The notes under the pieces were generated by a model, which saw only the letters and a program-made list of their open reading frames with translations, ran no database searches and was not told the origin of the DNA. Below, in pieces: positions 6,531-13,512 of a DNA stretch of 19,792 nucleotides (the first letter of the stretch is position 1; each line of letters starts with the position of its first letter). The position numbers and the translations under genes are program-made. Origin of the DNA: Bacillota bacterium (GTDB lineage: Bacteria > Bacillota > Limnochordia > Limnochordales > ZCTH02-B6); contig PKQR01000025.1 of NCBI GenBank assembly GCA_017578085.1, positions 1 through 19,792 on the forward strand, written 5' to 3'.

Positions 6531-8687
6531 TTGATGTCCCTGCTGCGGGAACCTTTTTGGAGAGAATATGTTTTCGTCGTCGCGTTGACGATTATCTTGG
6601 GCGCCGGCTGCGCCGCCGGGACCGCACGCGCCCTGGACGCGGCCTTGGGTGAAGCCGCGCACAGCCTCCTGGGTGAAGCGGGGCAGTATGACCTCATCGT
6701 CCACGTGCGGCAAGACTACCGGGAAGTCGCCGGGCGAGAGCTGCAGCGGCTGCTGGTGGATCTCGATCCGGAAGTCCGCGTCGTGCCTGGGGTCATCGTG
6801 GCCGGCAACGCCAACTTTCTGGTAGAGCTACCCGACAATCTGCTAAAGCAGGACGCCCTGGAGGACGTGGCCGCACGGTTGGAGGACGTGCCCGGGTTCA
6901 ACGGCTACACGTGGCTGCTTGAGCCTAGCCTATCGGTGAGCGGCCTGCAGCCGGCTCTGCGGGACCTGGTGGCGCGGGAAGCGGCTTCCCTGCCGGGAGT
7001 GCGGGCGGCGGTGCGCGGAGGATCGAGCGTCACCGTGCTGCTCGAGCACATCGAGTACCGGGAACAGGTGGCGGCTGCCCTGAGGGAGCTCGTGGAACGG
7101 CGCCAGGTAGTGGAAGTGCGCCTGCCCGGCGGCGGGGCGTCCGCGCCGGACCAGGCGACAACTGAGGCGACCGACGAGGCCGCCGGCAGCGCCGTTGAGG
7201 CCGTGCGTGCTGCCCTGGCGCCACTGGCCATCGCCGAGTTGACGGCGGAGGAACCGGGGCCCGGATCATCCTTGACCGCGTTGCGGGGGCTCCTCGCGTC
7301 CCTGGCCACCCGCGTCCGGGTGCAGCCTTTGCCTGAAACCTCCTTGCAGATAGGAGACAGGCTTGTGCTTCAGGGCTCGGCCCCATCCCCGCCGGGGCCC
7401 GGCGAACCTCCGGGGCCAGAGCACCTGATAGTCGAGGTAGTCGGACGTCGCGGAGGAGAAGCGCTGGGTTGGATCGTGCAGGGCGACGCCGGTCAGGGTA
7501 CTGTCCAGACGGCTTTCCGCCTGGTCAATGGCGCGGTGGGCCCGCCGGCCGGCCAGGCGGTGCTGGAAAGCCCCCGTTGGGCGCTAGCGCAGGGGTTGAC
7601 CGGCGACGGTCCCGTCGGACAAGAGCTGGAGCAATTGGCTCAGATCGCCCGGGAAACCGCCGACCGCCTAGGCGATTTGACCGCGCTCGTCGCCCCGGAG
7701 GCCGCCCAAGAGGCCATCGAGCAGCGGGCGGAGCGGCTGGCGCGCGCCCTGCGCGCGGGGGATGGAGCGAGTGCCGTCCGGGAGACGCTTCTGGGTGTGG
7801 CCCTCTCGGTGCTGACCCGCAAGCTCCAGGAGGCAGGCGGTGCGGGCGCAATGGACGGAGCTGGCGCTGGCGGTAATGCCACCGTAGCCGGGGGCGCGCC
7901 CACCGGCGGCAGGCTGGCTTTGAGATTTGATGTGGAGAAGCTGGAGCAGCTGCGCCAGAGCCTAATGTCCCTGGCCGATGCCGTGGAGGCGCTGAAGGAC
8001 GGCGCCGCGGGCGAGCTGCTGGCAGGGCTGGTGGACGTCCAGCAACTGGTGGGGAACTTGCGGGACGACGAGATCACCGGCCTGCTGCGCCTCGTCGATG
8101 GGGTGGCCGGCGGTGAGGGGGCGGAGCCCCGCCTTGTGTTCCTGGTGGACGACCGGGTTACTGCAGCCGATATTGAGGAGGCTATTCGCCGGGCCGCGGG
8201 CCGTGACGCCGTCGTAGTCGCCGCCCGGGCCGGCGTCGTCAACCCTAGCGCGCGCTCGTTGTTGATTGAGCTGCTCGCGGACGTGCGCCGTTCCATCGCC
8301 GGGATTGTGGCGGTGCTGGTGGCGGGCGCCGCGCTGGTGCTGGACCACGCCACGGTCCTGGCGGCCTTGCGGCGGCTGGAGGTGCCGCCCGCGACGGCCA
8401 ATGCCCTCGGTGCCGGTCTGGGCGCGGTGCTGCTCGGGGGTGTGTGGAGCTTGAGCGGCGCTGAGCTCCCGTTTTTGGGGCCCGCGGGTGCGTTGGCAGC
8501 CGGGGCGGCTTTGGGGCTGGTCACGGCGCTCCTGGCCGACCGGCTGAGCCCGGTGAGGGTGGAGGAAATCGTGGCCGGCCAGTCCCTAGGGTTGACCAAC
8601 GGCCAAATCATGCGGGAGATCGTGGTGCCTGCCGGCAGGCCCGGGCTGTTGTCCCTGGTCAACCGCTGGCGCCGGGAATTTCGCTGA
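6531..8687 (+). CDS. Large ABC permease-like membrane protein with about 550-residue extracytoplasmic domain and EAA-like tail (unrecognised family)
   Basis: I do not recognise a named family. The product has 718 residues (TTG 6531 followed by ATG 6534; GGAAGG at 6514-6519). Visible layout: one membrane helix (about 13-32); a long soluble region (about 35-585) with mixed alpha/beta segments such as YDLIVHV and RVVPGVIVAG, a Pro/Gly linker (about 282-297), a helical coiled-coil-like part (about 363-407), a Gly/Ala-rich linker (about 434-460) and a second helical stretch (about 466-525); three hydrophobic helices (about 588-608, 625-643, 648-669); then a cytoplasmic tail with an EAA-type loop (about 678-704: E679, G687, P700 in VEEIVAGQSLGL...REIVVP). 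One helix, a big outer domain and three helices is the topology of FtsX/MacB/LolC type permeases, but an EAA loop is typical of importers and normally has helices after it. An ABC ATPase gene follows 34 nt later, so the two probably form one transporter or mechanotransmission complex in the inner membrane. Confidence 0.7.
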   Translation: MMSLLREPFWREYVFVVALTIILGAGCAAGTARALDAALGEAAHSLLGEAGQYDLIVHVRQDYREVAGRELQRLLVDLDPEVRVVPGVIVAGNANFLVELPDNLLKQDALEDVAARLEDVPGFNGYTWLLEPSLSVSGLQPALRDLVAREAASLPGVRAAVRGGSSVTVLLEHIEYREQVAAALRELVERRQVVEVRLPGGGASAPDQATTEATDEAAGSAVEAVRAALAPLAIAELTAEEPGPGSSLTALRGLLASLATRVRVQPLPETSLQIGDRLVLQGSAPSPPGPGEPPGPEHLIVEVVGRRGGEALGWIVQGDAGQGTVQTAFRLVNGAVGPPAGQAVLESPRWALAQGLTGDGPVGQELEQLAQIARETADRLGDLTALVAPEAAQEAIEQRAERLARALRAGDGASAVRETLLGVALSVLTRKLQEAGGAGAMDGAGAGGNATVAGGAPTGGRLALRFDVEKLEQLRQSLMSLADAVEALKDGAAGELLAGLVDVQQLVGNLRDDEITGLLRLVDGVAGGEGAEPRLVFLVDDRVTAADIEEAIRRAAGRDAVVVAARAGVVNPSARSLLIELLADVRRSIAGIVAVLVAGAALVLDHATVLAALRRLEVPPATANALGAGLGAVLLGGVWSLSGAELPFLGPAGALAAGAALGLVTALLADRLSPVRVEEIVAGQSLGLTNGQIMREIVVPAGRPGLLSLVNRWRREFR

Positions 8688-8721
8688 CGCCCGGGTTCCC
8701 CGGGGAACGGGAGGTCACGAC

Positions 8722-9453
8722 GTGCTGCTGCACGTGGACGGGGTACATAAGCGATATGGCCGGCGTGTCGCCCTGGCGGGCGTCAGCCTCACGGTGGCGC
8801 CGGGCGAAACCGTGGCCCTCATGGGCCCCAGCGGCTGCGGGAAATCGACGCTGCTGCGCTGCATCAACCGCCTGACCCGGTGGGACGCGGGCGAAATCTA
8901 CTTTGACAGCGCTCCCGTGGGCGCCATGGGCCCAGACGAGGTGCGGCGCCTGCGCCGCCAGATCGGCTTTGTGTTTCAGCATTTCCATCTCATTGAGCGT
9001 CTGACCGTCCTCGACAACGTCCTGCTCGGCCTTGTGCTCGGAGGTGTGCCCAAGGAGGAGGCCCTGGAGCGGGCCCGGGCGGCCTTGGCCCGGGTGCACC
9101 TGGCCGGCGAAGAGAGGCTTTACCCGGCGCAGCTGTCCGGCGGGCAGCGCCAGCGGGTGGCCATTGCCCGGGCCTTGGCGCTCGAGCCGCGGCTGATGCT
9201 GCTGGACGAACCCACGGCCGCACTGGACCCGATTCTCGTCGGCGAAGTGCTGGATGTCATGGAGGAGCTTGCCCGCACCCGCAGCACGGGGATGCTGGTG
9301 GTGACCCATGAGGTGCGCTTCGCCATGCGGGTTGCCGATCGGGTCGTCCTGATGGACGCGGGCACCGTGGTGGATGAAGGCCCTCCGGAAGAGGTTTTCC
9401 GCCGGTGCCGTTCCCGTATCGCGCAAAGCTACGCCCGGTTACTGGTTTCCTAA
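8722..9453 (+). CDS. ABC transporter ATP-binding protein (GlnQ/LolD-like class), partner of the preceding permease
   Basis: This is a complete ATPase subunit of 243 residues. GTG 8722 lies 7 nt after GGGAGG (8709-8714). Motifs: Walker A GPSGCGKST (35-43), Q-loop FVFQHF (83-88), signature LSGGQRQR (138-145), Walker B LMLLDEP (158-164), D-loop AALD (166-169) and switch His in VVTHE (His196). The C-terminal wording (ADRVVLMDAGTVVDEGPPEE) resembles polar amino acid and type VII exporter ATPases. It does not look like LptB, which has a GPNGAGKTT Walker A and a different C-terminal extension, so it is unlikely to drive LPS export. No solute-binding protein gene is nearby, which argues against an amino acid importer. 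It is placed directly after the large permease-like gene and 75 nt before lpxC. Confidence 0.9.
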   Translation: MLLHVDGVHKRYGRRVALAGVSLTVAPGETVALMGPSGCGKSTLLRCINRLTRWDAGEIYFDSAPVGAMGPDEVRRLRRQIGFVFQHFHLIERLTVLDNVLLGLVLGGVPKEEALERARAALARVHLAGEERLYPAQLSGGQRQRVAIARALALEPRLMLLDEPTAALDPILVGEVLDVMEELARTRSTGMLVVTHEVRFAMRVADRVVLMDAGTVVDEGPPEEVFRRCRSRIAQSYARLLVS

Positions 9454-9487
9454 GCTGTCGACGACACCCGCTCGTGGAGAGGGAATA

Positions 9488-9528
9488 GGGGCACAAGAGC
9501 GAACCTGTCTCCGGAAGGAGCGTGCCCC
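9488..9528 (+). promoter_or_regulatory. Nested hairpin that could mask the lpxC ribosome binding site
   Basis: An outer 7-bp perfect inverted repeat (GGGGCAC 9488-9494 / GTGCCCC 9522-9528) ends immediately before the lpxC ATG at 9529. Inside it, CTCC (9509-9512) can pair with GGAG (9517-9520) across a GGAA loop, which fits the stable GNRA tetraloop class. The GGAG is the Shine-Dalgarno core for lpxC, so the fold would cover both the ribosome site and the start-codon edge. The pairing is directly visible; a regulatory role is inferred. Confidence 0.5.
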
Positions 9529-10368
9529 ATGGAGTGGCAAACCACCCTGGGCAGGCCGGTTTCTCTGGAAGGCGTCGGGCTCCACAGCGGCAAGTCGTGC
9601 CGCCTGACCCTTCTGCCTGCGCCGGCGGACACCGGCGTGCGCTGGCAGCGGGTCGATCTGGATGGGCAGCCCATCGTGCCCGCCACGGTGGATTACGTGG
9701 CCGGCACCGAGCGCTCGACGACGCTGGCCCTGGGCGAGGCGAGGATACAGACCGTAGAGCACCTCATGGCGGCCTTGGCCGGCATGGGCGTGGACAACGC
9801 GCTGGTGCAGGTGGATGCCCCAGAGCCCCCGGTGGCCGACGGGGCGGCGGCGGTCTTTGTGGACCTCATCCGCACAGCCGGCGTGGTCAGGCTGGAGGCA
9901 CCGCGGCGTGTGCGGCGCGTGACCCGGCCGGTGGCCGTATCCCACGGTAACGCCCACATGGTGGCCTTGCCCGCGGATCGGCTGCGCATCAGCTACGTTT
10001 TCGTGTCCGATCACCCGGCGCTGCCTACACAGTTTGCCGAGTACGCAGTTGATCCGGCAACCTTCCCGGCGGACATTGCCCCGGCCCGCACCGTGGGGTG
10101 GCTGGCGGAGGTGGAGGCGCTTCGCCGGCGGGGGCTGGCCCTGGGGGCGAGCCTGGACACCGCGGTCGTCGTCGGGGAGCGGGAGCTCTTGACGCCGCTG
10201 CGGTTTCCCAACGAGGTCGCGCGGCACAAGATCTTGGACATCATCGGCGATCTGGCCCTGGCAGGCCGGGTGCAGGCGCAGATCATCGCAATCCGATCCG
10301 GCCACTTCTTGCACACGCAGCTGGCCCGGCAGCTGGCTGCAGAGTTCACGGAGGAGGCGCTGGCATGA
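9529..10368 (+). CDS. lpxC: UDP-3-O-acyl-N-acetylglucosamine deacetylase LpxC
   Basis: LpxC is the zinc deacetylase that performs the first committed step of lipid A synthesis in the cytoplasm. It has 279 residues, with ATG 9529 preceded by GGAAGGAG. Visible family motifs: GVGLHSG (15-21), TVEHLMAAL with zinc ligand His78 and neighbouring Glu77, the NEVARHKILDIIGDLAL block with His233 and Asp237, and SGHFLH with the catalytic-type His259. Length is at the short end of the usual 300 or so residues, but both LpxC domains are complete. The stop overlaps the next start (ATGA at 10365-10368), indicating translational coupling. The ribosome site lies in a predicted hairpin, so control at translation is possible, in contrast to the proteolytic control known in E. 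coli. Confidence 0.96.
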   Translation: MEWQTTLGRPVSLEGVGLHSGKSCRLTLLPAPADTGVRWQRVDLDGQPIVPATVDYVAGTERSTTLALGEARIQTVEHLMAALAGMGVDNALVQVDAPEPPVADGAAAVFVDLIRTAGVVRLEAPRRVRRVTRPVAVSHGNAHMVALPADRLRISYVFVSDHPALPTQFAEYAVDPATFPADIAPARTVGWLAEVEALRRRGLALGASLDTAVVVGERELLTPLRFPNEVARHKILDIIGDLALAGRVQAQIIAIRSGHFLHTQLARQLAAEFTEEALA

Positions 10369-11369
10369 AGGCCATTTTGCCCGTAGCGGGCGTCGGCACC
10401 CGCCTCAGGCCCCACACCCACACACAGCCCAAGACGCTGGTCCATGTGGCGGGGAAGCCCATCCTTGGCCATATCCTCGACCGCCTGCTACCGGTGGGCG
10501 TCGATGAAGTGGTGCTGATCGTCGGCCAATGGGGAGACCGGGTAGTTGAGTACGTCCAGGGGGCGTATCCCCAGTTCAAGGTGACCGCCATCGAGCAGGC
10601 GGAGCGAAAGGGTCTCGGGCACGCGGTCTACCTGGCGCGGGAGGCCGTTCCTCCCGAGGAGCCGGTGCTCATCGTGCTCGGCGACACCATCTTTCAAGCG
10701 GACCTCAAGGCGGCCCTCCAGCCGGGCCGCAGCACCATCGGCGTGCGCCGGGTGGCGGACCCGCGGCAGTTTGGCGTCGTGGAGCTTGACGGTGACAGGG
10801 TACGGCGGCTGGTGGAGAAACCGGCGAACCCGCCTAGCGACTTGGCCGTCGTCGGGGTTTATTACCTGCGTAAGAGCGGGCTCTTGTTTGACTGCCTGCA
10901 GGAGATCATCGACGCCGGGATCCGCGTCAAGGGCGAGTACCAGCTGACCGACGGCCTGCAGCGCATGATCGAAAAGGGCGAGCCGCTTTACACCTTCCCG
11001 GTCGAGAACTGGTGGGACTGCGGCAACCCGGAAACGCTGCTCAAGACAAACCGGGACCTGCTCATCCTGCTCGAGCCGCCCGTGGCGGAGATCCCCGGCA
11101 GCATCGTCATCCCGCCTGTTGTCATCGAGGAAGGGGCTGTAATCAACAACTCCATCATCGGGCCCTACGTGTCGGTCGCGGCGGGGGCTGAGATCACCGA
11201 CGCCATCGTGCGGGACAGCATCATCAACGAAGGCGCATGCGTTTCCGAGGTATTGCTGGAGGGCTCGCTGATCGGTCATAAGGCGACGGTGCGGGGCAGC
11301 TTCACCCGCGTCAACATCGGCGATTCGTCCAGCATGCACTTGGGCGGCGGCAGCGGGGAACTGGCGTGA
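10365..11369 (+). CDS. Sugar-1-phosphate nucleotidyltransferase with left-handed beta-helix C-terminus (RmlA/GalU-like)
   Basis: This enzyme likely makes an activated nucleotide sugar from a sugar-1-phosphate and NTP. It has 334 residues; ATG 10365 overlaps the lpxC stop by 4 nt and has GAGGAGG upstream (10350-10356). The N-terminal Rossmann-like domain (1-230) shows PVAGVGTRLRPHT (6-18, nucleotide-binding signature), QPKTLVHVAGKPI, LVLGDT-type metal motif (VLIVLGDTIF), RQFGVVELDG, VEKP and WWDCGNPE. The C-terminal part (about 235-325) consists of hexapeptide-like repeats (VIPPVVIEEGAVINNSIIGP), as in long-form glucose-1-phosphate thymidylyltransferases. The substrate cannot be read from sequence: dTDP-glucose, UDP-glucose and GDP-sugar synthesis are all possible. 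Its insertion between lpxC and fabZ suggests a sugar used on lipid A or core. Confidence 0.88.
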   Translation: MKAILPVAGVGTRLRPHTHTQPKTLVHVAGKPILGHILDRLLPVGVDEVVLIVGQWGDRVVEYVQGAYPQFKVTAIEQAERKGLGHAVYLAREAVPPEEPVLIVLGDTIFQADLKAALQPGRSTIGVRRVADPRQFGVVELDGDRVRRLVEKPANPPSDLAVVGVYYLRKSGLLFDCLQEIIDAGIRVKGEYQLTDGLQRMIEKGEPLYTFPVENWWDCGNPETLLKTNRDLLILLEPPVAEIPGSIVIPPVVIEEGAVINNSIIGPYVSVAAGAEITDAIVRDSIINEGACVSEVLLEGSLIGHKATVRGSFTRVNIGDSSSMHLGGGSGELA

Positions 11370-11428
11370 TCCCGCGGAAGCAAGCCGTGCGTCCTGGAGA
11401 CTTGAGGCCACGGACGGGAGTGGGCGTC

Positions 11429-11869
11429 ATGGACATCAGGAGGATCATGCGGAAGCTACCCCATCGGTACCCAATGCTGATGGTGGATCGCATCGTGGAG
11501 CTCGAACCCGGGAAGCGGGCGGTCGGAATCAAGAACGTCACCATCAATGAACCGGTGTTTACCGGCCATTATCCCGACCTGCCCATCCTGCCCGGCGTTT
11601 TGATCTTGGAGGCGATGGCCCAGGTGGGCGGCTTGTGCCTCCTGCCGGAGGAGGGGCTGGAGGCGTCGGGCGAAACACCCATGGTGCCTTTGTTCACCGG
11701 CGTGGACAACGCGCGTTTCCGCAAACCGGTGTCGCCGGGAGATCAGTTGCGGATTGAAGTGACCGTGTTGCGGGTGCGCGGCCTTGTCGGCAAGATCGCA
11801 GCCGTGGCCACCGTGGACGGCCAGACCGTGGCCGAAGCGGAGCTTATGTTCGCATGGGGGCGGGTGTAA
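11429..11869 (+). CDS. fabZ: 3-hydroxyacyl-ACP dehydratase FabZ
   Basis: FabZ dehydrates beta-hydroxyacyl-ACP in fatty acid elongation and so competes with LpxA and LpxD for their acyl donor. It has 146 residues, starting at ATG 11429 with GGGAG 8 nt upstream; the frame is open back to GTG 11366, which overlaps the previous stop, but the extra residues do not look like FabZ. Motifs: LPHRYPMLMVDR (10-21), the FTGHYPDLPILPGV loop with catalytic His47, and LEAMAQ with catalytic Glu61. A single hot-dog domain of normal length. It ends 3 nt before the lpxA start. The lpxC/fabZ/lpxA order is common; here the nucleotidyltransferase interrupts it. Confidence 0.96.
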   Translation: MDIRRIMRKLPHRYPMLMVDRIVELEPGKRAVGIKNVTINEPVFTGHYPDLPILPGVLILEAMAQVGGLCLLPEEGLEASGETPMVPLFTGVDNARFRKPVSPGDQLRIEVTVLRVRGLVGKIAAVATVDGQTVAEAELMFAWGRV

Positions 11870-11872
11870 CGG

Positions 11873-12658
11873 GTGGCGGAGGAGGCACAGATTCATCCGA
11901 CCGCGATTGTGGATCCGGAGGCCCGCATCGGGGCCGGCGTGATCATCGGGCCCTACTGCGTCGTGGAGGCGGGCGTGGAGATCGGAGCGGGTACGCGGCT
12001 TGGCCCCCATGTGGTCGTCCACCGCGGGACGGTGCTCGGCCGCGACAACGTCGTCGGGCCCGGCGCGATTTTGGGGATGGAGCCCCAAGACCTCAAGTAC
12101 AAGGGCGAGCCGACGCAGCTTATTGTCGGTGACCGGAACTTCATCGGGGCGTATGTCACCATCAGCCGGGGCACGCCCACCGGCAGGGGGGTTACCCGGA
12201 TCGGCAGCGACAACTACGTGATGGCCATGGTGCACATCGGCCACGACTGCGTGGTGGGCGATCACGTGATCCTTACCCAGGGCGTTGGCCTCTCCGGCAT
12301 GGTGACAGTGGAAGATCAAGCGGTGCTGGGTGGCATGTCCGGGGTGCACCAGTTTGTCCGGATCGGGCGCCTGGCCATGGTTGGCGGCATGACGAAGGTG
12401 ACCATGGACGTGCCGCCGTTTGTCCTGGTGGACGGGCACCCGGCCCACGTGCGCGGCCTCAACAGCGTGGGCCTCGAACGGGCGGGCATCAGCCCCGAGC
12501 GCCGCACGGAACTCAAGCGGGCCTTCCGCCTCTTGTACCGGGACAGCCGCAGCCTGCAGGAGGCGGTGGCCGCCATCCGCGCGCATGTGCCGCCGTCCCC
12601 GGAGCGGGACCACTTTGTCGAGTTCGTGCTCTCGTCCGAGCGGGGGATCTGCCGGTGA
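11873..12658 (+). CDS. lpxA: Acyl-ACP--UDP-N-acetylglucosamine O-acyltransferase LpxA
   Basis: LpxA adds a 3-hydroxyacyl chain to the 3-OH of UDP-GlcNAc, the first step of lipid A synthesis. It has 261 residues; GTG 11873 follows the fabZ stop by 3 nt. The beta-helix begins with IHPTAIV (7-13). Family motifs are PQDLKYKGEPT (71-81), HIGHDCVVGD with the catalytic-type His124, and GGMSGVHQFVRIG (153-165). The C-terminal helical domain (about 195-260) is complete. At the position of E. coli Gly173, the acyl-chain ruler, this protein has Gly172 (MVGGMTKV), which predicts acceptance of a longer hydroxyacyl chain, C14-like rather than C10. The stop overlaps lpxI by 4 nt. Confidence 0.95.
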   Translation: MAEEAQIHPTAIVDPEARIGAGVIIGPYCVVEAGVEIGAGTRLGPHVVVHRGTVLGRDNVVGPGAILGMEPQDLKYKGEPTQLIVGDRNFIGAYVTISRGTPTGRGVTRIGSDNYVMAMVHIGHDCVVGDHVILTQGVGLSGMVTVEDQAVLGGMSGVHQFVRIGRLAMVGGMTKVTMDVPPFVLVDGHPAHVRGLNSVGLERAGISPERRTELKRAFRLLYRDSRSLQEAVAAIRAHVPPSPERDHFVEFVLSSERGICR

Positions 12659-13512
12659 AGACCGTGGGGGTCATCGCCGGGGCCGGGCGGGTGCCGGTTC
12701 TGGGCGTGCGGGCCGCGCTTGCCAAGGGTTGGCGCGTGTTTGCGGTGGCGCTGGCTCCCGGCGGCGTCAGCGCGGGCCAGGGGGACACGGCGTGGACCGG
12801 CTCCGCCTGTGCGGCGCTGCAGGAAGCCGGGGCCGAGTGCCAGACGATGCCGGTCGGCGAGTACGCCCGCATTGTGGAGGCCTTCACCGAGCGGGGCGTG
12901 CGGGAGATCTACGTCTTGGGCAAGCTGCCCAAGACGGCGCTGTACGGCGAGCCCCTTGACAGCGCCGTCCGGGACGTGTTGGCGTCCCGCGCCGGCCAGG
13001 GAGACCACGCCTTGATTGAAGCGTTCATCGCCGACCTGGCCCGGCGGGGACTCGCGGTGCGGCCCCAATCGGAGCTCTTTGCCGAGCACATCGTGCCGCC
13101 CGGCTTTGCGGCCGGACGCCCCTTGTCGACCCGGGAAGAGGCCGACGTCCGCTACGGGTACATGGTCGCCCGGAGGCTGGCAGACGTGGCCGACGCCGGC
13201 CAGACGGTGGTCGTCAAAGACGGAATCGTCCTGGCCTTGGAAGCCGCCGAAGGCACCGACGCGGCCATCCGCCGGGGCGGCCAGCTGGGAGGGCCTGGCG
13301 CTGTCGTCGTCAAGGTAAAAGGCTGCCGCGGCATTGACTTCGAGCTGCCGGCCGTCGGCCTGGAAACCCTGGCGGCGGTGGAGGACGCCCAGGCCGCGGT
13401 GCTGGCGGTAGAAGCGGGCCGTATCCTGCTCTTGGAGCGGGAGGCGGTGCTGCGGCGGGTGGAGGAACTGGGCATTGCCCTGGTGGCCGTGACGGGGGAA
13501 GACGCGTCATGA
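12655..13512 (+). CDS. lpxI: UDP-2,3-diacylglucosamine pyrophosphatase LpxI (DUF1009)
   Basis: LpxI hydrolyses UDP-2,3-diacylglucosamine to lipid X plus UMP and replaces LpxH in many non-enteric diderms. It has 285 residues; GTG 12655 overlaps the lpxA stop. The N-terminal domain opens with VGVIAGAGRVPVL (4-16), and EIYVLGKLPK follows near residue 90. The C-terminal domain has EGTDAAIRRGGQLGGPGAVVVK (about 199-220) and ELPAVGLETL. Normal length for the family (about 280). Unusually, the segment that I recall as K-P-x-Q-D-x-R-F-D-x-P in LpxI reads KGCRGIDFELP (222-232), so expected Asp positions differ. The flanking lpxA and lpxB make the role very likely. The stop overlaps lpxB by 4 nt. Confidence 0.92.
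   Translation: MKTVGVIAGAGRVPVLGVRAALAKGWRVFAVALAPGGVSAGQGDTAWTGSACAALQEAGAECQTMPVGEYARIVEAFTERGVREIYVLGKLPKTALYGEPLDSAVRDVLASRAGQGDHALIEAFIADLARRGLAVRPQSELFAEHIVPPGFAAGRPLSTREEADVRYGYMVARRLADVADAGQTVVVKDGIVLALEAAEGTDAAIRRGGQLGGPGAVVVKVKGCRGIDFELPAVGLETLAAVEDAQAAVLAVEAGRILLLEREAVLRRVEELGIALVAVTGEDAS

Noticed and set aside
7640..8662. Minus-strand open frame of 340 codons opposite the large permease-like gene
   Set aside because: Very Ser/Ala/Thr/Arg-rich, no motif, and the plus-strand frame has coherent membrane helices and an EAA-like loop.
8722..9453. Identification of the ATPase as LptB
   Set aside because: Walker A (GPSGCGKST) and the C-terminal sequence are of the GlnQ/LolD class, not LptB; the adjacent large permease is the natural partner.
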